A stretch of 64,000 nucleotides of DNA from Candidatus Ruminococcus intestinipullorum (GTDB lineage Bacteria > Bacillota > Clostridia > Lachnospirales > Lachnospiraceae): NCBI GenBank assembly GCA_018883985.1, contig JAHLFA010000059.1, positions 1 through 64,000 of the forward strand, in the 5' to 3' direction. The notes beneath the pieces are model-generated. The model searched no databases. It was not told the origin of the DNA and saw nothing but the letters and a program-made list of their open reading frames with translations. The position numbers and the translations under genes are program-made. Within the stretch, counting starts at the first letter, position 1, and each line of letters opens with the position of its first letter. Of the stretch, positions 53,320 to 63,073 are shown in pieces.

Positions 53320-54279
53320 ATGACTTCTAAAGCAAAAAGAAGAAGAAAAGAGAATGTAGCAGCTCCAACTCCTAAGATTACGTGGAAGGAGATAAAACGT
53401 CAAAAAGTATTGCTGTTTTGGTCAGCTGCAATTGTAGTGTATGGTGTGATATTTTATTATCTCCCTTTGGTTGGATGGTTGATGGCATTTGAAGATTATA
53501 AACCAAAGGATGGACTTTTTCATTCGGCATTTGTAGGAATGAAGAACTTTCAACACTTATTTTCAGATGCCACATTCATTAAAGTATTACGAAATACGTT
53601 GGCTATGGGAGTGATTAACTTAGCAGTCACTTTCATTATGGCAATTGTATTTGCGATTCTTTTAAATGAGGTACAGTCACGCAAAGGGAAAAAGACAGTA
53701 CAGACGATATCTTATTTACCACATTTTCTTTCATGGATTATTGTAACAGGTATTTTGCACGATGCTTTATCTGGAACAGGTATTGTAAATGAGATTTTAG
53801 TAAATTTACATTTGATAGAAAAACCAATCAACTTTTTTGCTCATCCAAAGTATTTTTGGCCAATTGTAGCATTTGCAAATGTGTGGAAAGAAACAGGATG
53901 GAATGCAATTATCTATCTTGCAGCAATTACAGCAATTGATCCTTCATTATATGAGGCTGCAAGCATAGATGGAGCAGGACGTTGGGCGAAGATTAGAAGT
54001 GTTACACTTCCAGGGATTAAACCAACAATCATGATTCTTTTATTAATGAATGTTGGAAATGTATTAAATGCAGGATTTGAAATTCAGTACTTATTAGGAA
54101 ATGGTCTTGTACAGAGTGTATCCCAAACAATAGACATTTATGTTTTGAAGTGGGGAATTAGTCAGGGTAATTATGCAATAGGAACTGCCGCTGGTATCTT
54201 CAAGAGTTTTGTAAGTATTATTTTGATTATCATTGCAAACCAAATCGCAAAACGAAATGGCGAAGAAAGATTGTTCTAG
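53320..54279 (+). CDS. ABC transporter permease (LplB-like)
   Basis: A 319-residue membrane protein of the carbohydrate-uptake-1 (CUT1) permeases. It has about six helices, the cytoplasmic EAA loop EAASIDGAGRWAKI that contacts the ATPase, and a basic N-terminus. It belongs to the LplB/YtcP-associated pair that imports complex oligosaccharides. No ATPase gene is nearby; CUT1 systems in Firmicutes usually share a general MsmK-type ATPase encoded elsewhere. The degenerate MalK-like protein at 7024 is an unlikely partner. Confidence 0.92.
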   Translation: MTSKAKRRRKENVAAPTPKITWKEIKRQKVLLFWSAAIVVYGVIFYYLPLVGWLMAFEDYKPKDGLFHSAFVGMKNFQHLFSDATFIKVLRNTLAMGVINLAVTFIMAIVFAILLNEVQSRKGKKTVQTISYLPHFLSWIIVTGILHDALSGTGIVNEILVNLHLIEKPINFFAHPKYFWPIVAFANVWKETGWNAIIYLAAITAIDPSLYEAASIDGAGRWAKIRSVTLPGIKPTIMILLLMNVGNVLNAGFEIQYLLGNGLVQSVSQTIDIYVLKWGISQGNYAIGTAAGIFKSFVSIILIIIANQIAKRNGEERLF

Positions 54280-54291
54280 GAGGTATCGGGA

Positions 54292-55200
54292 ATGAAAGAA
54301 GTGTATCAAAGTAAGACAAAAATAAAAAAATCATGGCCAGACAAAATTTTTGTTGTCTTAAATACATTGTTTATGATTAGTTTTGTAGTTATCACACTTT
54401 ATCCAGTTTTAAATACACTTGCGATCTCATTAAATGATGGTACCGATGCGTTAAGAGGTGGAATTTATTTAATTCCAAGAAAGTTGACGTTTAAGAATTA
54501 CATTACAGTACTTCAAAAGGATAATTTGATTACAGGTGCATGGGTTACAGTGCTTAGAACAGTATTAGGAACAGCAGTAGCATTAATCACCAATGCCATA
54601 CTTGCTTATATTGTAAGTAGAAAAAGGTTTTTATTTAAACGTTCACTTTCCTTGTTTTGGGTAGTTACTATGTATGTCAATGGTGGTATGATTCCTGTAT
54701 TCCTATTGTATAAAAACTTAGGGCTTACAAATAGTTTTTGGGTATACATTATTCCAGGTATGATTAGTGCATTCAACATGTTGGTAATTCGTACCTATAT
54801 GTCAGGAATTCCAGATAGTTTGGAGGAATCAGCACAGCTTGATGGAGCTGGATATACGACAATTTTTATTAAAATTATTTCTCCTTTATGTAAACCAGTT
54901 TATGCAACAGTTGCTTTATTTGTTGCTGTGGGTCAGTGGAACTCTTGGTTTGATGCGATGCTCTACAACAGAATGAGTCCAGAGTATACAACATTGCAAT
55001 ATGAACTTATGAAATTGTTGTCCTCTGTTACAAATCAAAGTAGTTCTGCAGAGGCAATGAAAAATGCGATGGGAAGTGTTACACCTACATCGGTTCGTGC
55101 AGCAGCTACTATATTGACAATGCTTCCTATCATTTGTTTATATCCATTTCTACAAAGATACTTTATTACAGGGCTTACAATAGGTGGTGTAAAAGAATAA
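54292..55200 (+). CDS. ABC transporter permease (LplC/YtcP-like)
   Basis: The second permease of the importer, 302 residues with about six helices. Features are VVITLYPVLNTLAISLND near the N-terminus, PRKLTFKNY, the EAA loop EESAQLDGAGYTTIF, and QWNSWFDAMLY. It lies 12 bases after the first permease with TAGGAGG upstream. Together with the lipoprotein it forms the core of a CUT1 importer for xylan fragments. Confidence 0.92.
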   Translation: MKEVYQSKTKIKKSWPDKIFVVLNTLFMISFVVITLYPVLNTLAISLNDGTDALRGGIYLIPRKLTFKNYITVLQKDNLITGAWVTVLRTVLGTAVALITNAILAYIVSRKRFLFKRSLSLFWVVTMYVNGGMIPVFLLYKNLGLTNSFWVYIIPGMISAFNMLVIRTYMSGIPDSLEESAQLDGAGYTTIFIKIISPLCKPVYATVALFVAVGQWNSWFDAMLYNRMSPEYTTLQYELMKLLSSVTNQSSSAEAMKNAMGSVTPTSVRAAATILTMLPIICLYPFLQRYFITGLTIGGVKE

Positions 55201-55213
55201 TTGAGGGATGTTT

Positions 55214-56890
55214 ATGAAAGGAATTGGAAAATGGACAGGAACAGGCATAGTAGCAATGGTAATGGGGATTGCTCTAGGCTGTATGTCTCAAGCAGATGAT
55301 ATTGAAATATCTTTGTTGCAAGAACAAGAATTAGAGTCAATAAAATCTGTTTATAAGGATGATTTCTTAATAGGAAATATATACAATCCTTCTAGTCAAC
55401 AGGGTGTGGAAAAAGATAGATTGTTATACCATTTTAATGTGATAACACCAGAGAATTTACTAAAACCTGATGCAGTACAGCCATCAAAGGGGAACTATCA
55501 GTTTCAGCCAGCAGATGATATGGTGCAATTTGCAGCGTCAAATCAATTAGCTGTGGTAGGGCATACATTTGCATGGTACCAACAAACTCCTGATTGGATG
55601 GCAGAAAATTGCAGTAAAGAGGAAGCAATCGAGAATCTTAAAAATCATATCTACACGACTGCTGGCAGATATGCAGGAAAAATAATTGTTTGGGATGTTG
55701 TAAATGAAGCGATTTTGGATGGAGTTAAGCTTCCAGAAAATGGAGATTGGAAGCAATGTTTGAGGCAAGGAGCATGGTATAAAGCCATTGGTGCAGATTA
55801 TATAGAGATGGCATTTCGCTATGCACATGAAGCAGATCCAAATGCAAAGCTATATTACAATGATTATAATTTAAATGACCCTAATAAAGCAGAAATTGTT
55901 GCAGCAATGTTCAAAGATCTGAAAGCAAAAGGGGTTCCAATTGATGGAATAGGAATGCAATCACACTATAATATTGGTATAATTCCAGCTTTGGTTGAGC
56001 GTTCTATTCAACTATTTGAAGGTGTAGGGGCTGAAATTTCCATTACAGAATTAGACGTTACAGTAAATGGGGCAGATGCGTCTGGATTAACAAAAGAGCA
56101 GGAGATTGAACAGGCTCAAGTTTATGCAGAGTTATTCCAGATATATAAGGCACATTCAGATTCTATTGAAAGAGTTACCTTTTGGGGGCTTGATGATGCA
56201 CATAGTTGGAGAAAAGAGAGTTTCCCTTGCCTATTTGATGCAAATTACGCACCAAAACAAGCCTATTTTGCTGTAATAGATCCAGAAGGATTTTTAAAGG
56301 AATATCCAAGGGATGAGATTCCTGAACCAAATGAAATTACAGCAGCATATGGAACTCCAACGATAGATGGGGCTATTGATGAAGTTTGGGGAAAGACAAA
56401 ATCAGCACCCGTAGATATTATGACAATGGCATGGCAGGGAGCAAAAGGAACTGTTAAAACTTTATGGGATGAAAATGCGATTTATATTCTCTTTGAGGTT
56501 CAAGATTCGGTACTAAATGCAGATAGCAGTCAGCTGCATGAGCAGGACTCTGTCGAAATCTTTTTAGATGAAAACAATGGAAAAACTCCATATTATGAGG
56601 AAGATGATGGACAATACAGAGTTTCCTTTAAAAATTTAGTATCTTATGGTAGTAATGGTTCAAAACAAGGCTTTCAATCTGCAGTTTCCCTTACAGGGCA
56701 AGGATATATTGTTGAGATGAAAATTCCTGTGAGCAAAAAGCTCTATGGAGGAGAGGTTTTAGGTTTTGATGCCCAGATTAATGATAGTAATGCAAAGGGT
56801 ACACGTATTAGTGTTGCAAAATTCAACGATGGTACGGATAATTCTTGGCAGTCTACACAATACTGGGGAAATCTAAGGCTAACAAAATAA
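55214..56890 (+). CDS. Cell-surface endo-1,4-beta-xylanase, GH10 with C-terminal CBM9-like domain
   Basis: A 558-residue predicted lipoprotein that cuts xylan at the cell surface. The signal peptide ends in GIALGC (Cys about 23). The GH10 barrel has NVITPENLLKPDAVQ, GHTFAWYQQTPDW, the acid/base glutamate in WDVVNEAI (about residue 165) and the nucleophile in ITELDV (about 279). The C-terminal about 190 residues, starting AAYGTPTIDGAIDEVWGKT, resemble family 9-like carbohydrate-binding modules. ATG 55214 is preferred over 55208 because GAGGG lies 6 bases before it. Both catalytic residues are present. Confidence 0.93.
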   Translation: MKGIGKWTGTGIVAMVMGIALGCMSQADDIEISLLQEQELESIKSVYKDDFLIGNIYNPSSQQGVEKDRLLYHFNVITPENLLKPDAVQPSKGNYQFQPADDMVQFAASNQLAVVGHTFAWYQQTPDWMAENCSKEEAIENLKNHIYTTAGRYAGKIIVWDVVNEAILDGVKLPENGDWKQCLRQGAWYKAIGADYIEMAFRYAHEADPNAKLYYNDYNLNDPNKAEIVAAMFKDLKAKGVPIDGIGMQSHYNIGIIPALVERSIQLFEGVGAEISITELDVTVNGADASGLTKEQEIEQAQVYAELFQIYKAHSDSIERVTFWGLDDAHSWRKESFPCLFDANYAPKQAYFAVIDPEGFLKEYPRDEIPEPNEITAAYGTPTIDGAIDEVWGKTKSAPVDIMTMAWQGAKGTVKTLWDENAIYILFEVQDSVLNADSSQLHEQDSVEIFLDENNGKTPYYEEDDGQYRVSFKNLVSYGSNGSKQGFQSAVSLTGQGYIVEMKIPVSKKLYGGEVLGFDAQINDSNAKGTRISVAKFNDGTDNSWQSTQYWGNLRLTK

Positions 56891-56996
56891 GTTAAGGGTA
56901 CTACAATTAGAGGTGTCTGTTTCGTCACAAATTATGTGGATGGGCAGATGCCTGTAGTTGTATATAAATAAAAATGGAAGAGAGGAATAATAAAGG

Positions 56997-58142
56997 ATGA
57001 CAGGTGCATTTGAAACAGGTGTATATAGAAATTTATTTTTGGAATATGGGTATGATTCTAAGGAGATTCAAAGAAGATTGGAAAATTGTTTTCAGACAAT
57101 GTTTTATGGCTCGGATGAAGAAAGGATTTATCATGTAACTGGGGATGATATGGGTTATGTAGAAGACACAGGGAATCATGACGTTCGGACAGAGGGAATG
57201 TCTTATGCAATGATGGTTTGTGTGCAATTGGATAAAAAGGAAGAGTTTGACCGTTTATGGAAGTGGGTATGTACATATATGAGGATAGAAGAGGGACCAG
57301 GGAAGGACTATTTTCGTTGGTCTTGTGGTACAGATGGTACATCGTATTCTGATGGTCCTGCACCAGACGGGGAGGAATTTTTTGCTATGGCCTTATTTTT
57401 TGCATCCAACAGATGGGGCGATGGAGAGGGTATCTTTGAATATAAAGCACAAGCAAGAAGAATATTGAGAGCATGTGTTCACAAAGGGGAAGAGGGAAAT
57501 TTTGGAGAGCCTATGTGGAATCCAGAAAATAAGTTGATAAAATTTGTTACATGCGTGGAGTTTACAGATCCGTCCTATCATTTGCCCCATTTTTATGAGC
57601 TTTTTGCTCTTTGGGCAGATGAGGGAGATAGAGAATTTTGGATGGAGGCTGCAAAAGCAAGCAGAGAATATCTTCATCTTGCTTGTCATCCAGATACAGG
57701 GCTTTCTCCTGAGTACTCAGAGTATGATGGAACGCCTCATACAGGAACAGAGGAGCAGTTTGGACGGCATGACTGGTATTATAGTGATGCATATAGAACA
57801 ATGGCCAATATTGGATTGGATTTCTCATGGTTTGGAAAAGATCCTTGGCAGAAACAGATTGCTAGAGTATTTCAGGAGTTTTATTGTGTTCGCCAAAAAG
57901 ATGCATGGGACGGAGTGTTTTTAGTGGATGGAACATTGCTAGAGGAGAAAGCATTGCATCCTACGGCTGTTATTGCAGTAAATGCACAAGCATCGCTTGC
58001 AGCACAAGGAGCTTATTCTAGAGAATGTGTAGATAAATTTTGGAATACACCATTACGTAAGGGAGATCGTAGATACTATGATAATTTCTTGTATATATTT
58101 GCTTGGATGGCGTTAAGTGGAAATTATCGTATTTGGAAGTAA
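56997..58142 (+). CDS. Reducing-end xylose-releasing exo-oligoxylanase, GH8
   Basis: A 381-residue cytoplasmic (no signal peptide) family 8 hydrolase that removes xylose from the reducing end of xylo-oligosaccharides. The N-terminus GAFETGVYRNLFLEYGY matches Rex enzymes; the proposed acid glutamate is in DVRTEGMSYAMM (about residue 66), and YSDGPAPDGEEFFAMALFFA contains the conserved aspartate. The length is typical. AAGAGAGGAAT precedes the start. It is followed by the GH115 gene after 6 bases. Confidence 0.9.
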   Translation: MTGAFETGVYRNLFLEYGYDSKEIQRRLENCFQTMFYGSDEERIYHVTGDDMGYVEDTGNHDVRTEGMSYAMMVCVQLDKKEEFDRLWKWVCTYMRIEEGPGKDYFRWSCGTDGTSYSDGPAPDGEEFFAMALFFASNRWGDGEGIFEYKAQARRILRACVHKGEEGNFGEPMWNPENKLIKFVTCVEFTDPSYHLPHFYELFALWADEGDREFWMEAAKASREYLHLACHPDTGLSPEYSEYDGTPHTGTEEQFGRHDWYYSDAYRTMANIGLDFSWFGKDPWQKQIARVFQEFYCVRQKDAWDGVFLVDGTLLEEKALHPTAVIAVNAQASLAAQGAYSRECVDKFWNTPLRKGDRRYYDNFLYIFAWMALSGNYRIWK

Positions 58143-58148
58143 AGGGGT

Positions 58149-61010
58149 ATGAGTAAAATAAAATTTTGGTTATCCACAGAGGTAGAAACAGCAGAATTTG
58201 TATTGGACGAGAATGCATGTGAAGGGGTGGAAAGGGTTGTTGATAAGGTTCGAGAGGATGTAAAAAGGGTAACAGGAAATTATCCAAACCTTGTAAGGGA
58301 GATGGGAAATACTTTTCAAGTCGTAGCAGGAATCTTAGGACAAAGTAGTCATTTAGATTTGATTGAAATGGAGAATCCAGAAATCTTTCAAACGATTCGT
58401 GGGAAAAGGGAATGCTATTATTTTGGAGTGATAAAAGGGGAAGAGGAAAAAAGTAAGCTCGTAATTGCTGGAAGTGATAAAAGAGGGTGTATTTATGGCT
58501 TGTTTCATATTTCGGAATTTATGGGAGTTTCACCTTGGGTAACATTTGGGGATGTAATTCCAAAGCAGAGAAAAGAGATTTGTATTACACAGGACGATAC
58601 CGTAATCTCAAAAGAACCTTCCATAAAATATAGGGGATTTTTCATTAATGATGAATGGCCTGCATTTGGTAAGTGGACATTTGAAAAATTTGGCGGCTTT
58701 ACAGCTCAAATGTATGACATTATTTTTGAAACTATTTTACGGTTAAAGGGAAATTATTTATGGCCTGCTATGTGGACCTCCTCATTCTCTTTGGATGGAC
58801 CAGATGAAGAGAATGCACGTTTAGCAGATGTTTATGGAATTGTAATGAGTAATTCTCATCATGAGCCGTGTTTAAGGCATAGTGAAGAATGGGATTTGGT
58901 TCGAGGAGAGGATTCTCCTTATGGCAACGACTGGGATTATCGCATCAATCGAGAAGGTCTTTTGAAATACTGGGAAGAGGGATTACAGGCGAGAGGAAAA
59001 TATGAAAATATTATTACTATTGGAATGCGAGGAGAAAGAGATTCTATTTTATTAGAGGAAGGTGCGTCTATTTCAGAAAATATAGCAGTGCTTAAGGATG
59101 TAATTACACAGCAGAGGAAACTGATTAAACGACATGTGGAGAAAGAAAATGAAGAAGTGCCACAGCTTTTGGTAATTTATAAAGAAGTAGAAGATTATTT
59201 TTATGGTTCCAAGGATAGTAAAGATGGTTTGAAACATTGGGAAGGGCTAGATGGAGTAACCTTGATGTTATGTGAGGATAATTATGGTAATCTGCGAAGT
59301 CTTCCAGAGGAAGAAATGAGAAATCGAAAGGGTGGATGGGGACTGTACTATCATTTTGATTATCATGGTTCACCTGTTTCTTATGAGTGGGTAAATAGTT
59401 CTTATCTTCCTAAGATTTGGGATCAACTGATACAGGCGTATGCATTTGGTATAAGAGATATTTGGATTGTAAATGTTGGTGATTTAAAATTTCAGGAATA
59501 TCCTTTGAGCTTTTTTATGGATTTGGCATATGATTTTGAAACATGGGGAAATGACGTGGATGCCCCAGAACGTTATATAAGAAAGTGGGTGAAAAGAGAG
59601 TTTGGAAATTGTTTAACCAAAGAGATGCAGCAGTTAGTAATAGATGTAATGAAAGGATATACAAAATTAAATCATAACAGAAAACCAGAAGCTACTTCTC
59701 CTGAAGTATATCATCCAGTTCATTATAGGGAATCTGAACGCATATTATGTCAGATTGAGGAATTAGAGAAAAAATTAGAATTTATAAAGGAGAATATTCC
59801 AAAAGAGAATATGGCTGCATTTTGGGAATTGGTTTATTATCCAGCAGCAGGGAGTTTGAATGTTCAAAAGTTAAATATCTATGCAGGCTTGAACCATTAT
59901 TTTGCTAAAATGCGGGTTGTATCAGCAAATGTATATGGTGCTTTTATGCAGGAATGTATAGAAAAGGATAGGAGGCTTACAGACGAATTTCATCATTTAC
60001 TCAATGGGAAATGGAATCATATGGGGGATTCAAAACATATTGGATTTTGTCATTGGAATGATGAGGAGAGTGGCTATCCTATTCAAATGTATGTTGAGCC
60101 TTTGGACTCTTTAGAGTTAGCGGTTTATGTACAAGGGGAAAGTACATGGACATCTGGAGGAGATTGGACAGGAAAACAGCTGGTTATGAGGCAATTTTTA
60201 TCACCAAAAGTGGATAAGGGCATTCTTGTACTAGAGAATAGAGGGAAAAAGGCAGTTGCTTTTACACTGGAGAGCGATGTTCCATGGATTGAGTTTTCTC
60301 AGACAGAGGGATGTGTTACAGAACGTTTACAAATTGAAGTTCGAGTAGAGAAAAAGCATGCAAAGGTTCAAAGTGGAGAAATTCGATTAAGGTATGAAAA
60401 TAGGTGTGTTCTAATAAAAGTTCCAACTGGATATACACAAATTCCAAATTGTCCTGAAGGAACATTTTTGGAAGAAGATGGTGTTTTCTCAATAGAAGCA
60501 GAGCATTATGCACAGAAGTGTGATTCAAAAGTGGGATCGTTCCAAGTGTTAAAAGAATATGGAAAAACAAAATCTGGAATTAAAGCCTTTCCAGTAGATA
60601 GGTTTTTTCAAGGAGAGGATAGGCCTTCTGTGAAGTATCTTTTATATACAAAACAAGAGGGGTTGTATGACATGGAGCTTTTTTCTGCCCCAGCAAACCC
60701 AATTGCACCGTCTAAAGAGGTAGGATGTTGTATTCGTATCAATGGAACAACGGAATATTTTATATCCTTGCATTCTAAGGAGTTTCACGCAGGAGATCCA
60801 TCTTGCACAAAGTGGTGTGAAATGGTATTAAATCAGATTATAAGAAAAAAAGTTGAAATTCCATTGAGGGCAGGCTTGAATGAAATAGAAATTTTGGCAG
60901 AAACACCTGGTTTTGTATTAGAAAAATTTACCGTATGTAAAGTAGAACAGGTGTTATTGGATTCATACTTAGGACCAGAAGAGAGTTATTTTATTAGAAA
61001 AGGGATGTAG
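58149..61010 (+). CDS. Xylan alpha-1,2-glucuronidase, GH115
   Basis: A 953-residue enzyme without a signal peptide, which removes glucuronic or 4-O-methylglucuronic acid from xylan fragments. Family segments are KYRGFFINDEWPAFGKWTFE, LKGNYLWPAMWTSSFS, MSNSHHEPCLRHSEEW and LTEDNYG-like LCEDNYGNLR, plus IWIVNVGDLKFQEYPLSFF. The C-terminal third includes a Big-like and a CBM-like region (from about 760). Normal length for GH115. It implies import of decorated oligosaccharides before side-chain removal. Confidence 0.92.
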   Translation: MSKIKFWLSTEVETAEFVLDENACEGVERVVDKVREDVKRVTGNYPNLVREMGNTFQVVAGILGQSSHLDLIEMENPEIFQTIRGKRECYYFGVIKGEEEKSKLVIAGSDKRGCIYGLFHISEFMGVSPWVTFGDVIPKQRKEICITQDDTVISKEPSIKYRGFFINDEWPAFGKWTFEKFGGFTAQMYDIIFETILRLKGNYLWPAMWTSSFSLDGPDEENARLADVYGIVMSNSHHEPCLRHSEEWDLVRGEDSPYGNDWDYRINREGLLKYWEEGLQARGKYENIITIGMRGERDSILLEEGASISENIAVLKDVITQQRKLIKRHVEKENEEVPQLLVIYKEVEDYFYGSKDSKDGLKHWEGLDGVTLMLCEDNYGNLRSLPEEEMRNRKGGWGLYYHFDYHGSPVSYEWVNSSYLPKIWDQLIQAYAFGIRDIWIVNVGDLKFQEYPLSFFMDLAYDFETWGNDVDAPERYIRKWVKREFGNCLTKEMQQLVIDVMKGYTKLNHNRKPEATSPEVYHPVHYRESERILCQIEELEKKLEFIKENIPKENMAAFWELVYYPAAGSLNVQKLNIYAGLNHYFAKMRVVSANVYGAFMQECIEKDRRLTDEFHHLLNGKWNHMGDSKHIGFCHWNDEESGYPIQMYVEPLDSLELAVYVQGESTWTSGGDWTGKQLVMRQFLSPKVDKGILVLENRGKKAVAFTLESDVPWIEFSQTEGCVTERLQIEVRVEKKHAKVQSGEIRLRYENRCVLIKVPTGYTQIPNCPEGTFLEEDGVFSIEAEHYAQKCDSKVGSFQVLKEYGKTKSGIKAFPVDRFFQGEDRPSVKYLLYTKQEGLYDMELFSAPANPIAPSKEVGCCIRINGTTEYFISLHSKEFHAGDPSCTKWCEMVLNQIIRKKVEIPLRAGLNEIEILAETPGFVLEKFTVCKVEQVLLDSYLGPEESYFIRKGM

Positions 61011-61014
61011 TTTT

Positions 61015-62730
61015 ATGGGAGGAGTCAAAGCACCAAAAGACCCTGAGAAAAAGCAGCAGGGATTTTATATTATTCACAATAAAGAGGTTTTTGGCACTCG
61101 TCAACCAGATGGAAGAGGAATTCATTACATATATGAGGACAATGGAAGATTGATAAATAGTGCTGTTTTATCGGGAAATATTCAAGATGAACGTATTTTG
61201 GAGTGTTTAAAAACGGCAGAGGGGTTTCGTAGTCTTGTTCATAGTATAGGGGTTTGTATTGAAACAAAAGAATATGGAATCCCCGTTGAGTTTGTATTCC
61301 AAATGTATGGAAAAAAGGATATTTATGGGGGTGGAACGGTAATTTCTAAGAAAATTTTAGGGGATGGGATGGAGTATAAAATACCATTATCTGAAGTAGC
61401 TTGGAGTGAGGATGATAAGGAACCAGGGCAAATACAATTTTGTTTTGAAAAACCAGAAACAATGGCAAAAGCAAGCGTTCGTCTTTATGTAAATGAGGGA
61501 TTCCAAGTTCCAGAGGAAGAAATGGAAGAGCCTATTAATCTTGACGGGGAAGACGCTAGAAAAATGCTAGAACGTTCTTTGATGTCTATTGGCAATCCGT
61601 TTCGGTTAAAGAAAGTGATAGAAAAGGCACGAAAAGGGGAAGAGGTTACACTGGCATATATAGGAGGTTCTATTACGCAGGGAGCTGGTGCTGTACCCAT
61701 CAACACAGAGTGTTATGCATGGAAGTCTTGTTGTGCATTTGCCAAACGTTTCAGCAAAGAAAATCGAGTCAATTTTATTAAGGCTGGAGTAGGAGGAACA
61801 CCATCAGAGTTAGGAATGCTGCGATTTGAACGAGATGTGCTGCGTCAGGGAGAACAGCCAGATTTAGTTGTAATTGAGTTTGCAGTAAATGATGAGGGGG
61901 ATGAAACAAAAGGGATTTGTTATGAAAGCCTTGTACGAAAAGTATTGGGCTTGCCGTGGAGTCCAGCGGTTGTCCTTTTATTTTCTGTATTTGCAAATGA
62001 TTGGAATCTTCAGGAACGATTAAGCCCAATTGGAGAGCATTATCAATTACCTATGGTGAGTGTGTTAGATGCTGTATCTCCACAGTTTGGATTAAAACCA
62101 GAAGAGGGACGGGTTATTACAAAAAATCAGTATTTCTATGATATGTTTCATCCTACAAATGAGGGACATACAGTTATGGCACAATGTCTGGATTATCTAT
62201 TCGAGGTGGTTGCTCATGGGGAATCTGGTCAAGATGATAGCAGAAAAAATATTTTTGATATACCTCCAATTTTAGGAAAGACTTTTGAACATATAAGATT
62301 CTTTGACCGAAAAGATTTGTATGATGGTGCAGAGATTATGGAGGGAAGTTTCCATGATACGGACGTGGATTTGCAAGCTGTAGAAATGGATATGGATACA
62401 GAGGGGACTTTAGAGTTTCCATATAATTGGCAGTATAATGGGGAAAATTGGAGTGGTAAAGAAGTAAAGCCTTTTAGAATGAAGATTTTCTGTAAAAATC
62501 TTGTGTTAGTTTTTAAGGATTCTGGAGCTGTTTGTGCAGGAAAGGCAAAAGTATTGGTGGATGGAGAGCATGTGTATACAGCAGACCCATTGGTGAATGG
62601 TTGGACCCATTGTAATGCAAAGATTCTTTTTGAGGAGCAGGAAAGTAGGGAGCATATAGTAGAGATTCAAATGGAGCAGGGAGAGGAGAGTAAGAAGTTT
62701 ACAATTTTGGGCTTTGGGTACGTAATATAA
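61015..62730 (+). CDS. SGNH-hydrolase carbohydrate esterase (probable acetylxylan esterase)
   Basis: A 571-residue cytoplasmic protein with an N-terminal beta-rich domain (about 1-180) and a central SGNH hydrolase. Block I reads GGSIT (residues 217-221, nucleophile Ser 219) instead of GDS, block II has GVGGTPSE, block III FAVNDEG, and block V DMFHPTNEGH with the catalytic Asp/His pair. A C-terminal beta-rich domain (about 430-571) follows. Position in the xylan operon suggests that it removes acetyl groups from xylo-oligosaccharides. The exact CAZy esterase family cannot be fixed without a search. Confidence 0.82.
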   Translation: MGGVKAPKDPEKKQQGFYIIHNKEVFGTRQPDGRGIHYIYEDNGRLINSAVLSGNIQDERILECLKTAEGFRSLVHSIGVCIETKEYGIPVEFVFQMYGKKDIYGGGTVISKKILGDGMEYKIPLSEVAWSEDDKEPGQIQFCFEKPETMAKASVRLYVNEGFQVPEEEMEEPINLDGEDARKMLERSLMSIGNPFRLKKVIEKARKGEEVTLAYIGGSITQGAGAVPINTECYAWKSCCAFAKRFSKENRVNFIKAGVGGTPSELGMLRFERDVLRQGEQPDLVVIEFAVNDEGDETKGICYESLVRKVLGLPWSPAVVLLFSVFANDWNLQERLSPIGEHYQLPMVSVLDAVSPQFGLKPEEGRVITKNQYFYDMFHPTNEGHTVMAQCLDYLFEVVAHGESGQDDSRKNIFDIPPILGKTFEHIRFFDRKDLYDGAEIMEGSFHDTDVDLQAVEMDMDTEGTLEFPYNWQYNGENWSGKEVKPFRMKIFCKNLVLVFKDSGAVCAGKAKVLVDGEHVYTADPLVNGWTHCNAKILFEEQESREHIVEIQMEQGEESKKFTILGFGYVI

Positions 62731-62748
62731 AAAAATTATAAAAAATAC

Positions 62749-62777
62749 TTGATTTTTTATAAAATTCCATATATAAT
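62749..62777 (+). promoter_or_regulatory. Promoter of tRNA-Lys(CTT)
   Basis: TTGATT (62749-62754) and a perfect TATAAT (62772-62777) with a 17-base spacer lie 37 bases upstream of the tRNA gene. Confidence 0.8.
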
Positions 62778-62814
62778 AATTTTTGCATTGAAAAATGATT
62801 GTTTTATATGGAAT

Positions 62815-62887
62815 GCGCGATTAGCTCAGTTGGTAGAGCACCTGACTCTTAATCAGGGTGTCCAGGGTTCGAGCCCCTGATCGCGCA
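62815..62887 (+). tRNA. tRNA-Lys (CTT)
   Basis: Acceptor GCGCGAT pairs with ATCGCGC, and the anticodon loop CTCTTAA gives CTT. CCA is not encoded. The gene stands alone with its own promoter and terminator in the middle of the xylan locus, between the esterase and the GH3 gene. Confidence 0.95.
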
Positions 62888-62892
62888 CTGCA

Positions 62893-62938
62893 AAGCACTG
62901 TTTTCTAGCGAAATCGCTATGGGGATGGTGCTTTTTTT
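62893..62938 (+). terminator. Terminator after tRNA-Lys(CTT)
   Basis: AAGCAC pairs with GTGCTT, with an inner stem TAGCGA/TCGCTA, and is followed by TTTTT. Confidence 0.8.
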
Positions 62939-63073
62939 CGTTCTCAAATATTTAAAAAATAAGAAAATGAAAAGCAATAATTGAATAGGTCATAACAACA
63001 ATTAAAAAGAAAAAACAGTTGGAATTTGATAAACTAGAACCAGATAACTTTGTATGAAAAGTGAGGGGATTTT

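Noticed and set aside
56891-56996. Hairpin terminator between the GH10 and GH8 genes
   Set aside because: Only a weak imperfect repeat around CTACAA/TGTAGTTG is present and no T-run follows.
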